From contig NC_088928.1 in NCBI RefSeq assembly GCF_038396675.1, forward strand, positions 17,509,501-17,573,500: a stretch of 64,000 nt of DNA. The letters run 5' to 3'. Shown here piece by piece: positions 9,860 to 19,494 of the stretch (position 1 is the first letter of the stretch; every line of letters starts with the position of its first letter). Source of the stretch: Hydra vulgaris (taxonomy: Eukaryota > Cnidaria > Hydrozoa > Anthoathecata > Hydridae). The translations under genes were made by a program, and so were the position numbers. The notes under the pieces were generated by a model that ran no database searches, had not been told where the DNA came from, and saw only the letters and a program-made list of their open reading frames with translations.

Positions 9860-12255
9860 TCAGTCATCATCACGTAAGTCTCCTTCAGGGTACTCACTAG
9901 TGGTATTACTAGTATGCTTTAAGTTTTTATAAAAGTCATGGCAAACTGTAGGAGCATATGGTAGTAATGTCAATAGATCATTATACTTTTGTTGTGATAT
10001 TGGTATTGGACTTGGTGTTACCAGTTGCAAATCGTTTGGCAATGTAAGGTGTCGCCTTCGAAACCTAACAGGGTCAATATCCTGGTTTTCATCAGCAAAA
10101 TTACTTTTCAAAAACAGAGTTCCCATGCTGTTCTGTTTTACTTGCAGTTGAACACAGGTTGACAGAAGAACTTGTTCTTTGTTGACATCTTTTTTTCTAT
10201 TAATAAAGGGTGGATTTTCACATGTTTTGACATCGTACAAAGACCTAAAATTTTTAAAATCTTCCAGTTCCATATTATGCACAGTATATTTCATTGAGGT
10301 CTGTCTGACTTACTGCTGCCAATCCCAGGGTGTTAGAATTGTCATGTTGTTAAGTTTTTTTCTCTTCCGCTCTATCAGTGCATGGACAGTATCCGCCTCC
10401 ATATGCGTGTGGCCCTTTAGTAGAAACTTTTGAGTGATGATTTTTACTTGAGGATACTTAAGTTTCCAAAAGAAACACATAATAAGGCTAATATTCTTAT
10501 TCTAGCCGTAACAATTATCCGACCACAGAATGATTTCTTCAATGTCACTGCCAGGAATGACGGTATCTGCCCATTTCAGTAATGCAGATCCGATTTCATT
10601 TCCGCCACGAGCTTCTTTGGATTCGTCCCACATAATACAATGGACTGACAAATCAGAAGAATCAAAAAGGGTGTAATTCAACGTCCAAAGTTTTCTCTTG
10701 TAAAAGCTTATGCAATTTGTTATAAGGGGTGACGGCAAACATTTTTGAAGATCACCCATTAATACCTTAAGGGTATTGTTAGCCCTTTTGGTGTCCTCGC
10801 TTTTTAAATCATACCTTAATTTAGATTCATCCAGATGTGCATTATGTTCTTCCTCAATAGAATTTTTTTCATCTAGAGTCAAACTATTATTTTTTAAATT
10901 TGCTTGAAAATAATCACATGTGTCACACGTGTCTATTTCTGGTGGTTTGAAATTCAACTTAAATTTTTTGTTGAACACATCGTAGTAGAGCCATTTTTTA
11001 GCTATTAACAAAGGGTTGAAATCATTTTCATTACAATCCTCTACATACAGTTCATACATTTTCTCTATGTTCAGGTACCCAAATACTTCACTCTTTTCCC
11101 TAGTGTAATGACTGCTATAATTTGGGAAGGAAGAGATGTGATTTACTACACTTTCAACAGTGTCATTATGTGTTTTATTGACGGGAGTTTGCTTATCCCT
11201 TTGATCGATTTTTACAATTCCACCTGGTTCATTATTTTTCAAAACATTAACTACCACGGTGTTTGATATAGATAGTGTATTTAAAAACATAAGTTTACAT
11301 ACTCTAGTTTGTATGCCTTTTACTGTAAAATAATATTGTAGAGTATTTTGTTTTGACTTATTGGAGGCAAGGTCTCGTTTTCTTGAACGGACAGTACTAT
11401 GCTTCTCTACACATGAAACAATAAATTGCCGTTTTATGTCATTTCCCTTCTCCTGACTCCAGTATGCATTAAAGATCTCCTGTCTGTCACTTTGTAATAA
11501 TTTTTCAGAACATTTCAGTCTGCAAGAACAAGGAGGTTTAATAATTCTGGCAGGGACAACTTTACCCTTTTTACTAATATATTCTTCACCTGCAGAATAT
11601 TTACGTTTCTGAATATTACATGCCCATTCACTGGTATGAACGACACGTTTTTTACCTCTCTGAGTAGAAATAGATTTATTTTTCACTTTTCTCCTTACGC
11701 CTACTGTTCCTTGCAAATCTAGACCTACTTGATTTTCTGCAATCAAATTTAAGTCTTCCTCAAGTAAACGTAGCTCATGTCCATTTGAGTTTGTTTTAGC
11801 ACTAGTTTTATTTCTACTGACCTCATTTTGTATTTCATTAAATACAGGGACATCATCACTGGAATCCGTTTCAGAGCTTGGATAATTATTTTCGACGAAG
11901 ATGATGATGATTCTGATCGGGACAATAATTATTGTCCCGATCAGAATCATCATCATCTTTGTCGAAACGCAATTCATCTCCATTATCCTCTTCATTTTCA
12001 AAATCCTTGCTGTTTGTATGATTTGGTTCTGAAATAAAACAAGTCTTATAATAATACATGTAAAACATAATATTTTGAAGTTTAGGTTCATAACAAAACA
12101 TTACATTAACTTTGAGGTTTGTCATTACATCAATTTTGAGGTTATGTATATCACATTAAAAATAATGAGCAAAACAGTAGCTTACCTGTAGTAGAATCTT
12201 TTTTAGAACTTTTCAATAGTTCCAGAATCTTTCTCCCACGAGAATTATGGTTCAT
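9860..12255 (-). pseudogene. Three-exon DDE-type transposase, superfamily uncertain
   Basis: Exon 1 is 12255-12186 (ATG; MNHNSRGRKILELLKSSKK; donor G|GTAAGC), exon 2 12028-10314 (acceptor TTTTATTTCAG), exon 3 10244-9860. The 69-nt piece 10313-10245 starts GTAAGT, ends TTTTAG and contains the only stop in that stretch, so I read it as an intron. Summed exons minus a 43-nt insertion give 709 codons exactly. The N-terminus is acidic; a Cys-containing segment (PPCSCRLKCSEK) precedes SSHYTREKSE.FGYLNIEKM and DTCDTCDYF. The catalytic region is suggested by MWDESKEARGGNEIGSALL, ILWSDNCYG and LLKGHTHMEADTVH, a pattern I know from multi-copy animal transposases. Lesions: the palindromic insertion at about 11882-11924, and TAG at 10502-10504 where Gln is expected after NCYG. 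Confidence 0.65.
11890..11967. repeat. 78-bp near-perfect palindrome inside transposase exon 2
   Basis: Two 39-base arms differ at one position and meet at an AATAATT centre. The minus-strand reading of the right arm encodes the acidic segment DKDDDDSDRDNNY in the frame set by exon 1; the left arm is its inverted copy. A 9-base repeat (AATAATTAT) brackets 43 extra nucleotides. Removing them puts exon 1 and the first part of exon 2 in frame with the rest of exon 2. Confidence 0.9.
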
Positions 12256-12311
12256 TATTCTTACTATTACTAAAAAAGAGCAAATATTATGACTTAAAAT
12301 ACATCCAACTA

Positions 12312-12646
12312 TCCGTGCGTTCTTTTGTACCCACCTGGTAAGTTGCGTTAACTTGTTTCTCCCGAACGCTTTCGGTTAGTTAGCTATGAAGCTTTGACAC
12401 TATTGGCTGCTGAGAATAGGTTGCCAGAGCGACAGCACGTAAGCGCCGCCTAGATGACACACTGCGCATGTCAACCGACCTCGCCGAAGTCCAAACTACG
12501 GTAAGATGAGGAAGTAACTGAACTTACCGAGTAACCATAAAAGAACGCTTGTGGTAAGTTACGGTGACTTCAAGTACCCATAAAAGAACGGGAAAGTGAC
12601 TTCCAGTTAACCGTAAGTCACCAGGTGGGTATAAACGAACGCACGG
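12312..12646. mobile_element. GC-rich MITE, 335 bp, with TAT duplication
   Basis: The ends are inverted repeats of about 40 bases starting CCGTGCGTTC and containing ACCCACCTGG. Both sides carry TAT, giving a 3-bp (or TA) target duplication. The word ATAAAAGAACG repeats internally near the right end. It sits about 55 bases upstream of the start codon of the neighbouring transposase gene. There is no coding frame. Confidence 0.8.
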
Positions 12647-12966
12647 TATGTAAACTCATCAGAACTGTCAAAAGTACTCTTAGTTCACTAACAATCCGCC
12701 AGGCTGTGTAGAGGTATACAACACTATGTCCAGTAGTAATTCACATGCTTCAGAAGGATAAAACACCAAGTCCACATGGTGTTCTATCCCTAAATGAAAG
12801 TGGACTTGGTGTTGTTTTAAAACATGCTATATCCGGTTCTAACTGGTTTTGGACATAGTGCTCTATTCCTCTAAGAAATATGAGAAAAGCTGATTTTAAG
12901 TCTGTAATAAAGTCAATATGGAAAAAAATGGACATAGTGTTATATCCCTCCGAGGTACAGATATAT

Positions 12967-13370
12967 AGTACTGTGAATAAGTTTTAGACCACTTACATTA
13001 TTCAAAAAATCCCGGAGAATTCTTCTCTAATATTTAAGTTTGTCGTTCTAAATTATAAACTTATTAAAACACATGTATTTCACTCAAAATATGGAACAAT
13101 TACGAACTTTTTAATGTCAAACTTCATAAAAAACTTTTACTATTTACTATGTCTTCCTTTTGCCTCAATCTCAGCCAATATCCGCCGGGGAATAGATTTA
13201 TACAAGTTAGTTATAAAATCCTGGGGTATGTTGTGCCGTTCTCTTTGAAGTACTTTAAAACATTCTTTAGCATTTTGGGGAGCATGTTCGACCTTCTTTC
13301 TGTCCAGGTAATCCCAAATATGCTCAATTATATTCAAAACTGGATTTATTTTCGGTTGTTTATTAAACAA
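12967..13370 (-). mobile_element. Tc1-like transposon 3' fragment
   Basis: The minus-strand frame 13370-13140 encodes the carboxyl end of a Tc1-type transposase: NIIEHIWDYLDRKK, a Leu-Gln-Arg-Glu-Arg segment and IPRRILAEIEAKGRHSK before the stop. The third catalytic Glu is in IIEHIWD. Beyond the stop, near 12968-12992, lies TACTGTGAATAAGTTTTAGA, which has the look of a Tc1 terminal repeat. The rest of the transposase is absent. Confidence 0.75.
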
Positions 13371-13864
13371 TATTTGTATAACTTAGAACTTGAAGTCTTT
13401 TTCTTGAACATTTCTCTGCATTACATATTTTCATCAACTAAATAATTACATTTGAATAATACTATTTTTTTATTATCAGTTTTTATGTAAATTTTTTAAC
13501 AATTTTTAAAAGATTATTTTATGTATTGAAATTTATCTATGTATTATATAAAAGCTGTTATGATTAATAATGATAAATAATTATATATCATTTAATTTTT
13601 GTATTTTTTCGCTGTTACCGATAGTTTATTTTAGAATCTTATAAATGAACCTGAAAGTTGGGGAAATTTTAAGTAAATTCACAACTAAAAATAAGTAAAT
13701 AGTTATTTTATGTGCTCATATTAATAAACAAAAAATAAGTTTTACAAAAGTTACAAGAAAGTTATAATGTTTTAAAGTTTCTACAACTTTTTTTTTAATA
13801 AATTTTCTCTTAATATAAGTATTCTTTCTTTTACAGATGCATTTCTTTTTTCTTACTCTACTAC
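13371..13864. other. AT-rich interval, no gene seen
   Basis: No supported coding sequence. The plus-strand open frame 13149-13445 is the shadow of the Tc1 fragment. Confidence 0.5.
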
Positions 13865-14209
13865 CTCCCTTTTAGAAATAAAGAACTCTCTTTTGGCCTG
13901 TAGCTTTAGCACTTCTTCCCTAAGTTTAAATTTCTCCTCAGTTAAGTAACTCTCCGTATCAACAGTTCGCAGGTGGAGAGCTAGAGTGATTTTTTTTTCC
14001 AGACAAAGATGGATCGTTTTTTAATATATCATAATCTTGCACACTAGATTGTTCAGTTTGTCCTGAGTTGTCTTTGTTCCTATTTTCTGATCTAGGAGCA
14101 GTATCTAGCATTGTAGAACTTGTACCATTAATCACAACTGGAATAACAGTATTCTGTACATCACAAACAGTAATTGATGCTATTGGTTTCCACCCTTTCC
14201 AAACCGAAA
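13865..14209 (-). pseudogene. Second exon-like piece of the acidic protein gene
   Basis: A minus-strand frame (GWKPIASITVCDVQNTVIPV ... QDYDILKNDPSLSGKK) runs to a stop. The adjacent frame then continues TLALHLRTVDTESYLTEEKF, a Lys/Glu-rich helix, and ends at TAG near 13867. The two halves need one frameshift in an A-run near 13995. I found no clear acceptor, so its link to the exon at 14556-14257 is an inference from position and strand. Confidence 0.35.
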
Positions 14210-14256
14210 AATATTGGAGAATTTCAATATTTTTATATTGTTTAAAAAAAACTTAC

Positions 14257-14556
14257 TTTTTCTTGTGGATTATATCTTATTTTAAAATGCACTTCTCCAT
14301 CCGTCTCTTCGTCGTAATCTTTACCACAATCCTCATAATCTTCTATTTCAATAACTTCTGGTTTTTTATTCTCCATAATATCATGTTCAAAAAATTCTAA
14401 TTCTTGTTCATCTTCTATTTCAATAACATCAGGTGATTCATCTTCTGAAAATTCTATTTCTTCTTCTGAAAAATTAATTTTTTTTCGAACGATTTCATTG
14501 TCTTTAAAATATATACTCATTTTAGTTGTGCGTTTTGTAAAGCGTGTTTTTGCCAT
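14257..14556 (-). CDS. Acidic-protein first exon, product unknown
   Basis: An ATG at 14556 opens 100 codons that end exactly at a consensus donor (AAA|GTAAGT, 14256-14251). The first 30 residues are basic (MAKTRFTKRTTKM). The rest is strongly acidic with two similar units, SPDVIEIEDEQELEFF and KPEVIEIEDYEDCGKD. It could be a transcription-cofactor-like host protein or an accessory protein of a DNA transposon: Harbinger elements carry a second, DNA-binding ORF, and a Harbinger fragment lies at 15045 on the opposite strand. No domain is recognised. Confidence 0.4.
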
Positions 14557-14834
14557 TTGGTTTTGTTAGTAAAAAACGCGCTTTTTATGTATAAAATTTA
14601 ATCTCTACAGATTAGTTTGTACAAAAGACAAAGTGATTCAACTTTATTCAATGAAAAGAAAATGCTGTGTCATGATAGTTAAATTAAGAAAGTTTTAATA
14701 ACGCTTTTATGAACAAGATTAAAACAGATTAAAAAACGAAGTAAACAACTTTTTAAAAACTCTGCGAAGAAAAAACTTTACGAAAAGTGTTAAAACAACA
14801 TGTTAAATAAATTTAAAACTTTATGAACCAACAC

Positions 14835-14935
14835 GTCGACGTAGCATAGTGCATTCGCTCGCCGGACTATATTTCAAACGCCATGTCATTAGACCGTCGT
14901 GGGTTCGATTGTCGGTGAAGGTAGTAGAAAGTTTA
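14835..14935 (+). mobile_element. tRNA-derived SINE-like fragment
   Basis: GTAGCATAGTGCATTCGCTC resembles an internal A box in tRNA context, and GGGTTCGATTGTC about 60 bases later resembles a B box. The spacing fits a tRNA-type RNA polymerase III promoter. A TAGAAAGTTTAGAAAGT repeat follows instead of a discriminator and CCA-type end, so this is a SINE head and not a tRNA gene. Confidence 0.55.
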
Positions 14936-15044
14936 GAAAGTTTATTAAGTTTAGAAAGTTCAATGTTAAAAAACTAACTCGAAAGAATTAGTGAGTGCGT
15001 CTAGAAAGTATAGAAAGTTCTTGCAAAATGGCCTTGTAGCACAC

Positions 15045-15400
15045 ATGATGCAAGAATTTTTAGAGAATCAAAACTTGGTAAAAAATTCATAGATAGCACT
15101 CTTAAAGGTTAATTACTTGGTGATTCCGGATATCCATGTTTTCGTTGGTTGCTTACACCATGTCTAAGTCCAACTATAGCAGCTCAGTGTCGATATAATA
15201 TATCTTTAAGAAGAGCAAGGGTTTTAATTGCACAAGTGTTTGGAAGGTGGAAAAAGCGGTTTCGAATAACCCCAGAAAGAACCTGCACAATAATTGCTGC
15301 GTGCGCTGTATTTCATAATTTAGCAATAGAGTTAAACGGTGTCAACATAGATGACAATCCAATTGAAAATTATGAAAAAAACAGCACGAAAACTAGTTAA
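15045..15400 (+). pseudogene. Harbinger (PIF) transposase fragment
   Basis: The frame reads HDARIFRESKLGKKFIDSTL, a TAA, then LLGDSGYPCFRWLLTP and ..YNISLRRARVLIAQVFGRWKKRF.., ..IIAACAVFHNLAIE. This is the C-terminal half of a HARBI1-type nuclease: GDSGYP carries the second Asp, and the FG.WK.RF block normally follows the catalytic Glu. The expected Glu (in an IERxFG context) reads Ala here (LIAQVFG). With the in-frame stop and the missing N-terminal half, the copy is dead. Confidence 0.8.
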
Positions 15401-15559
15401 AGGAGCTAACGGAGTAACTTTAACTGAAAAATTATCGAAACAGTTAATAAACGGAGTCTAAACGGAAGGATTAGAATACCATTTACTTTCCTCCGTTTTA
15501 TAACCGGCAGTTCAAAGTTTTTTTTCTTAACGGACACTCAAATTCACCGTTAGTTTAAC

Positions 15560-15890
15560 GGAGAGTTGTGAATACGGCTGCTGGGCTTTACATTGGACAC
15601 AAAAAATCAACATTATCAAGTTTTCAAACAACGATGAAAACTCTGATTGAATCTGGAATCTGGTATGCACATCCAAGTTTTATTATCCCGTTGTATAAAT
15701 CCTTTGAAATTCCAACGCTAACTCAAAGTCTTCAGCTCTGTGAAAATTAAGATTTTTAAAATCAAAAAACTCGACAAACTTGGAAGGAATCCAGTCAAAT
15801 CATTTTTTAATGTCTCCAAGTATGGTAAAAATTATAAACACTCTTTATTTAAAGGTCAGGAAATGTCAATCTGCGTACCATAAAACAAAA
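15560..15890 (+). mobile_element. LINE ORF2 C-terminal fragment
   Basis: One frame gives STLSSFQTTMKTLIESGI and SFIIPLYKSFEIPTLTQSLQ followed by LCEN. After a stop or frameshift a second frame gives KIKKLDKLGRNPVKSFFNVS and NYKHSLF. The FIIPLYKS..IPTLTYSLQLCE..LKKLDK..RN..KSLFN pattern is typical of the region after the reverse transcriptase in non-LTR elements. It is frameshifted and truncated. Confidence 0.5.
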
Positions 15891-16187
15891 TGAATCTATT
15901 TACCCGTCTTTTAAACAGTAAAGTAATTTTTGAAATCATTAAGCAGTTCAAAAAAAATTAAAAAAAAATAAAAAAGTTATTTTTGATATCAAGCAGTTTA
16001 ATGTTGGAATGCAAGCAATACTTGCACGGGTAGCGTTATCAAATTACCATCATTTGATAATTTTAAAAATTCATTTCATTCATTTTTTCATTTTAAAATA
16101 ATTTAACAATATTAACTTGGAATGTCAAAGAAAGTCTTGAAGGCCTCGTTGTTAAAAATTTCAATAATTACGATTTCTTTATCACAA
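15891..16187. other. Interval without a recognised gene
   Basis: AT-rich with A-runs; nothing supported. Confidence 0.4.
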
Positions 16188-16392
16188 GGGATCGTCCATA
16201 AATTACGCAGCGCAAAATTTATTTAAAAAATATCGGTAGGAGATCATTTTGCTCTTTTGCGCGGCGGTTTTCGCTGGACTTGCAAGGTATAAACATACTT
16301 GGTTTAACTAAAGACTCTGCGAAGGAAAACTTTCAATCCTTTGTCTTTGTCTATAAGTTTAATTTCGCGTTACGTAATCTATGGACGATCCC
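16188..16392. mobile_element. MITE with GGGATCGTCCATA ends
   Basis: Inverted terminal repeats of about 30 bases begin GGGATCGTCCATAAATTACG on the left and GGGATCGTCCATAGATTACG on the reverse-complemented right. Length is 205 bp, with AA on both sides as a possible short duplication. There is no coding frame. Confidence 0.8.
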
Positions 16393-16410
16393 AAGCCCGA
16401 ATTTCTGAAA

Positions 16411-16560
16411 ACATTAAGCATAGCGTTCGGAAAGTTCTTTAAGTTTTTGATTTAGAAACCCACTTGTTAATTCCTCAATACGATTTTTCCAATTTTTGTC
16501 CATTATTTCTTTTTTAATGTCTTCTTTTATCATTCTTAAAGCTTTAATTTAAATGAGCAA
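16411..16560 (-). other. Short minus-strand reading frame of unknown origin
   Basis: About 40 codons (IKEDIKKEIMDKNWKNRIEE then LTSGFLNQKLKELSERYA) end at a TAA. The frame is Lys/Glu-rich and helix-like, and may be a LINE linker fragment or a small exon. No acceptor or partner was identified. Confidence 0.25.
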
Positions 16561-17099
16561 AAGGAAATTTTTTTTTATGAAACCAAATTAACTTGTTAAA
16601 TTCTTGTGAAATTAAATATTAAATTAAACAACTCATTTAATTCCTTTATGTAGATAACATACGCTTTATGTAGATAACGTAATCCAGATAGTTAAATACA
16701 TAACGTGATGCGGAACCAGGATTAATTTTGACTATAGCTGTAGTGAAACCTGAGATCCTTGCACCTTCTTCAACCCCATTTCCTTATGGGATCTAAAAAT
16801 CAAAAAGAAATTTAGTTTTTTAGCTTATAGATGTGTAATAACGCAATTCCTAACGTAAATAACACAGAAAAAGAGCTACACAAGTTGACTTGCGCGCCAT
16901 AAGAGAGGAACGTGTCAAAATCAGTACTTTCTTGGCGAAATAACCTCATAATAATTTCTCTCTCTTTCTACACATATCTTATCCAGAACCAATATACCGC
17001 TTTCTCTTGTGTAAACAAAGTTATTGCGAATTCCATTCATTATAAAAACCTGTAATTTAAAAATAATAAACTTCCTTCCATAAAATTCAATCTTCATTT
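16561..17099. other. Interval without a recognised gene
   Basis: Mixed composition with no coding frame I can support. Confidence 0.4.
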
Positions 17100-17655
17100 T
17101 TCAGAACTCACTGGTCTAAATGCAAACGATAACTACCAGCTCCTAGTAAACGTGTATAATGAAGCCATCGATGCGCCTATTGGGTCAAGTACATTAATGC
17201 ACGTCGCGATACGCACAAATTACTCAAAGAATCACATCGCACCGCAAACAAAAACGTTACTAAAATGGTAAAATCTGCCAGGCACAACTACGAAGAGAAA
17301 CTCGTCAGAGAGACCAGGTATACAAAGCAAACAGAGCATTAGGAACACTATTACATTACTAGAAACAGCTAAAAGCAACATTTATACCAATACCGGCGAT
17401 ATATGCTCACTGTTGAATAACTAAGGTTTAAATAATAACTTAAGGTTGAATAAATAAGGTTCGATGCCAGCTTTTGAAAGCCGTACTAAACCAATTTGTG
17501 TCGTCGACCCAGCAAGTTTTTTCATCGATATAGTATAAAAGTACTACAACCACCTTGATGAAAGAAAATTAAACGGCTACGACGGTTTACTTCCACAGGT
17601 CTTTAGTAAATGTGCAACTACCTTTGCTATACCTCTCTCGCTTCTCTATAAGTGC
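17100..17655 (+). mobile_element. LINE endonuclease-to-RT linker fragment
   Basis: Frames broken by stops give SHRTANKNVTKMVKSARHNY with EEKLVRETRYTKQ, then HLDERKLNGYDGLLPQVFSK followed by CATTFAIPLSLLYKCSF. The latter matches the K..GPDGI.P..LK..A..L..PL..LF block at the start of non-LTR reverse transcriptases. Several frameshifts are present. Confidence 0.55.
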
Positions 17656-17659
17656 TCGT

Positions 17660-17952
17660 TCGCGACTGTTGTAGTTTTCGACCTTTTGAGAAAATGAAAT
17701 ATAACGCCTGTTTTCAAGAAGGTTTTTCAATACATGAAAAGTATATTTGGAACAATATTTATTTGAAATATATTTAGTGCGTTCATTTGTTTCAGTAAGG
17801 GTTGAGCATGAGTAAATTTGTTTTTGTTGTATACTAGTCTTGAAGCGTGTTTTTGACGTAAGTAAAGTGGTTCTTTGTAAAGTAAACCAATGTTCTTTGA
17901 TATTTTTGTGTTTATGTAGTTTATGTAGGGTTTCCAGGAGACTCTCATTCAA
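17660..17952 (-). mobile_element. LINE RT C-terminal fragment
   Basis: The minus-strand frame contains KPYINYINTKIS..., YLRQKHASRLVYNKNKFTHA and QPLLKQMNALNIFQINI, the standard post-RT block of CR1/L2-type LINEs (RQKHA.RLI.NKDKFTH..PLLK.LNALNIFQIN). It abuts the plus-strand LINE fragment in opposite orientation. A related piece lies at 28110-28300. Confidence 0.7.
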
Positions 17953-19494
17953 AAATGTTAGTATGTGTGTGAGAAATATATCAAAATGTTTTTTCTTATA
18001 TCTTTAAATTTAATATCTAAATACCTTTCTGATATTTCTAAATTAAATGTTATCTAATAAATAACCAATAAAAATCTTTTAAACATTTTAGAATATAAAT
18101 TATTGGTGAAATTTTTTAAAATTTGAAAAATTTCACCTGAAATGTAATATTTAGAAAAAAGTTTTGATCACCGTTGTCACTAAAATAAATAAATGCAACA
18201 TTTTAAAATTATGAAAGCTTCAATTCAATTTGACTGATTGTGTACAAAAAAAAAATAACGATATCAAATCCAACATTTAAAATGCAAGAAAATTGGACTT
18301 ATCGAAACATTGAAAAAAACACACGAAACGCAACTGAAAAAAATATTTTTTAAGAACAGGAATTTAACAAATGTTGTTTTTGTCGTTAATCAATTTATAA
18401 AACAATGATATATTAACTACATGATATATTAACTACATGATATATTAACTACATGATTAACTTCGATCCGAAAAGTGAAACCGCTGCTGTTTACAAAACC
18501 ACTTAATGGCGGATTAAATGTGTAAACAAATATTGTTTAACTTTTCTTTTCTTAAATGAAGTAAACATTTTTTAAGTATAAATACTATTTATGTAAAAGT
18601 GTTAAGAGGAAATAAGAATACTTGTAAAATAATAATTTATGACTCCTAAATTTGTTTTCGATTAGAAAGAGATTAAAGTTTTGAATAGAAAAGTGAAAAG
18701 ACAGACGCTTTTGAAGCATTTTTATGAAAAATGACTTTTTAATGTTCATAAAAAAACGTTTATAAGTATTTTATAATTATTAAAATGTGTTTTTGAATTA
18801 TCCTTAATTTATTATGAACTTTTGACTTGTATTTTTAACTTTTATTCCATATATCGGTTTCAGCTTTTGCTCTTTTTACAAATGGCGGAGTATATAAACA
18901 AAGAAATAGCAGCTGCACTTTTTGTCCAATAAAATTCAGCAAGTTACACATCTAGTTTATATAATATATCATTGATATAGAACGTAAGAGTAATTATAAA
19001 CAAGAAGCCATTATAAAAAGTAGTTTCTCTTAAACTATATATAACTTGTTATCAATTTTTTACAAAAGCTTACTATGAAAATAACAAGAACTATTTTTAT
19101 AAACATGAAAAATACAACATAGTAGCATAAAATAACAATAACTTGTCAAATAACTGTTAAAATCTATTTTATGTTACTAATAAACAAAGTAATAAACTAT
19201 AGTATAGTATAGTTGTAAATTTTTTTTTTCTAATTTAATACTTCTTTTCCCTAACCGTTAGCAAAAAATCAAAAAATTAGAACTGAAGAGTTAAGAAAAA
19301 AAAAAAGAAATCAAAACTTTTAAATCATTGATGCTTTATAACAAAAAAATTTCAACCAAAGCTAATTTTCAGCCTCGTTACCAGGCTATTTCTTCTTCTT
19401 TTTTTACCATTTTTTAATATTTATAGGACTTCAAATAAAATTTTATAAACATTAATTACACTGTTAAATGCATATAACTAATGAGCTTAGAATT
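17953..19494. other. AT-rich interval with one small tandem repeat
   Basis: No gene is supported. A 16-bp unit (ATGATATATTAACTAC) is repeated three times perfectly at 18405-18452. Many A/T homopolymers. Confidence 0.5.
18405..18452. repeat. 16-bp tandem repeat, three copies
   Basis: Three identical head-to-tail copies. Confidence 0.95.

Larger units (their letters stand above)
9455..12966 (-). mobile_element. Probable ~3.5-kb DNA transposon with TIRs around a transposase gene
   Basis: The outer ends match as inverted repeats over about 35 bases: ATCTGTACCTTGGAGGGATA near 9455 and, reverse-complemented at the right end near 12966, ATCTGTACCTCGGAGGGATA, each continuing into an ACACTATGTCCATTTT-like stretch. 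Each end also carries an inward inverted copy (right part of the left end at 9671-9694, left part of the right end at 12711-12733), so each end is itself a palindromic block of 240-250 bases. Between them lies one three-exon transposase gene. Alternatively the two ends are independent MITEs that happen to flank the gene. Confidence 0.5.

Noticed and set aside
13149..13445. Plus-strand 98-codon frame
   Set aside because: Overlaps the minus-strand Tc1 C-terminus, which has clear family motifs.
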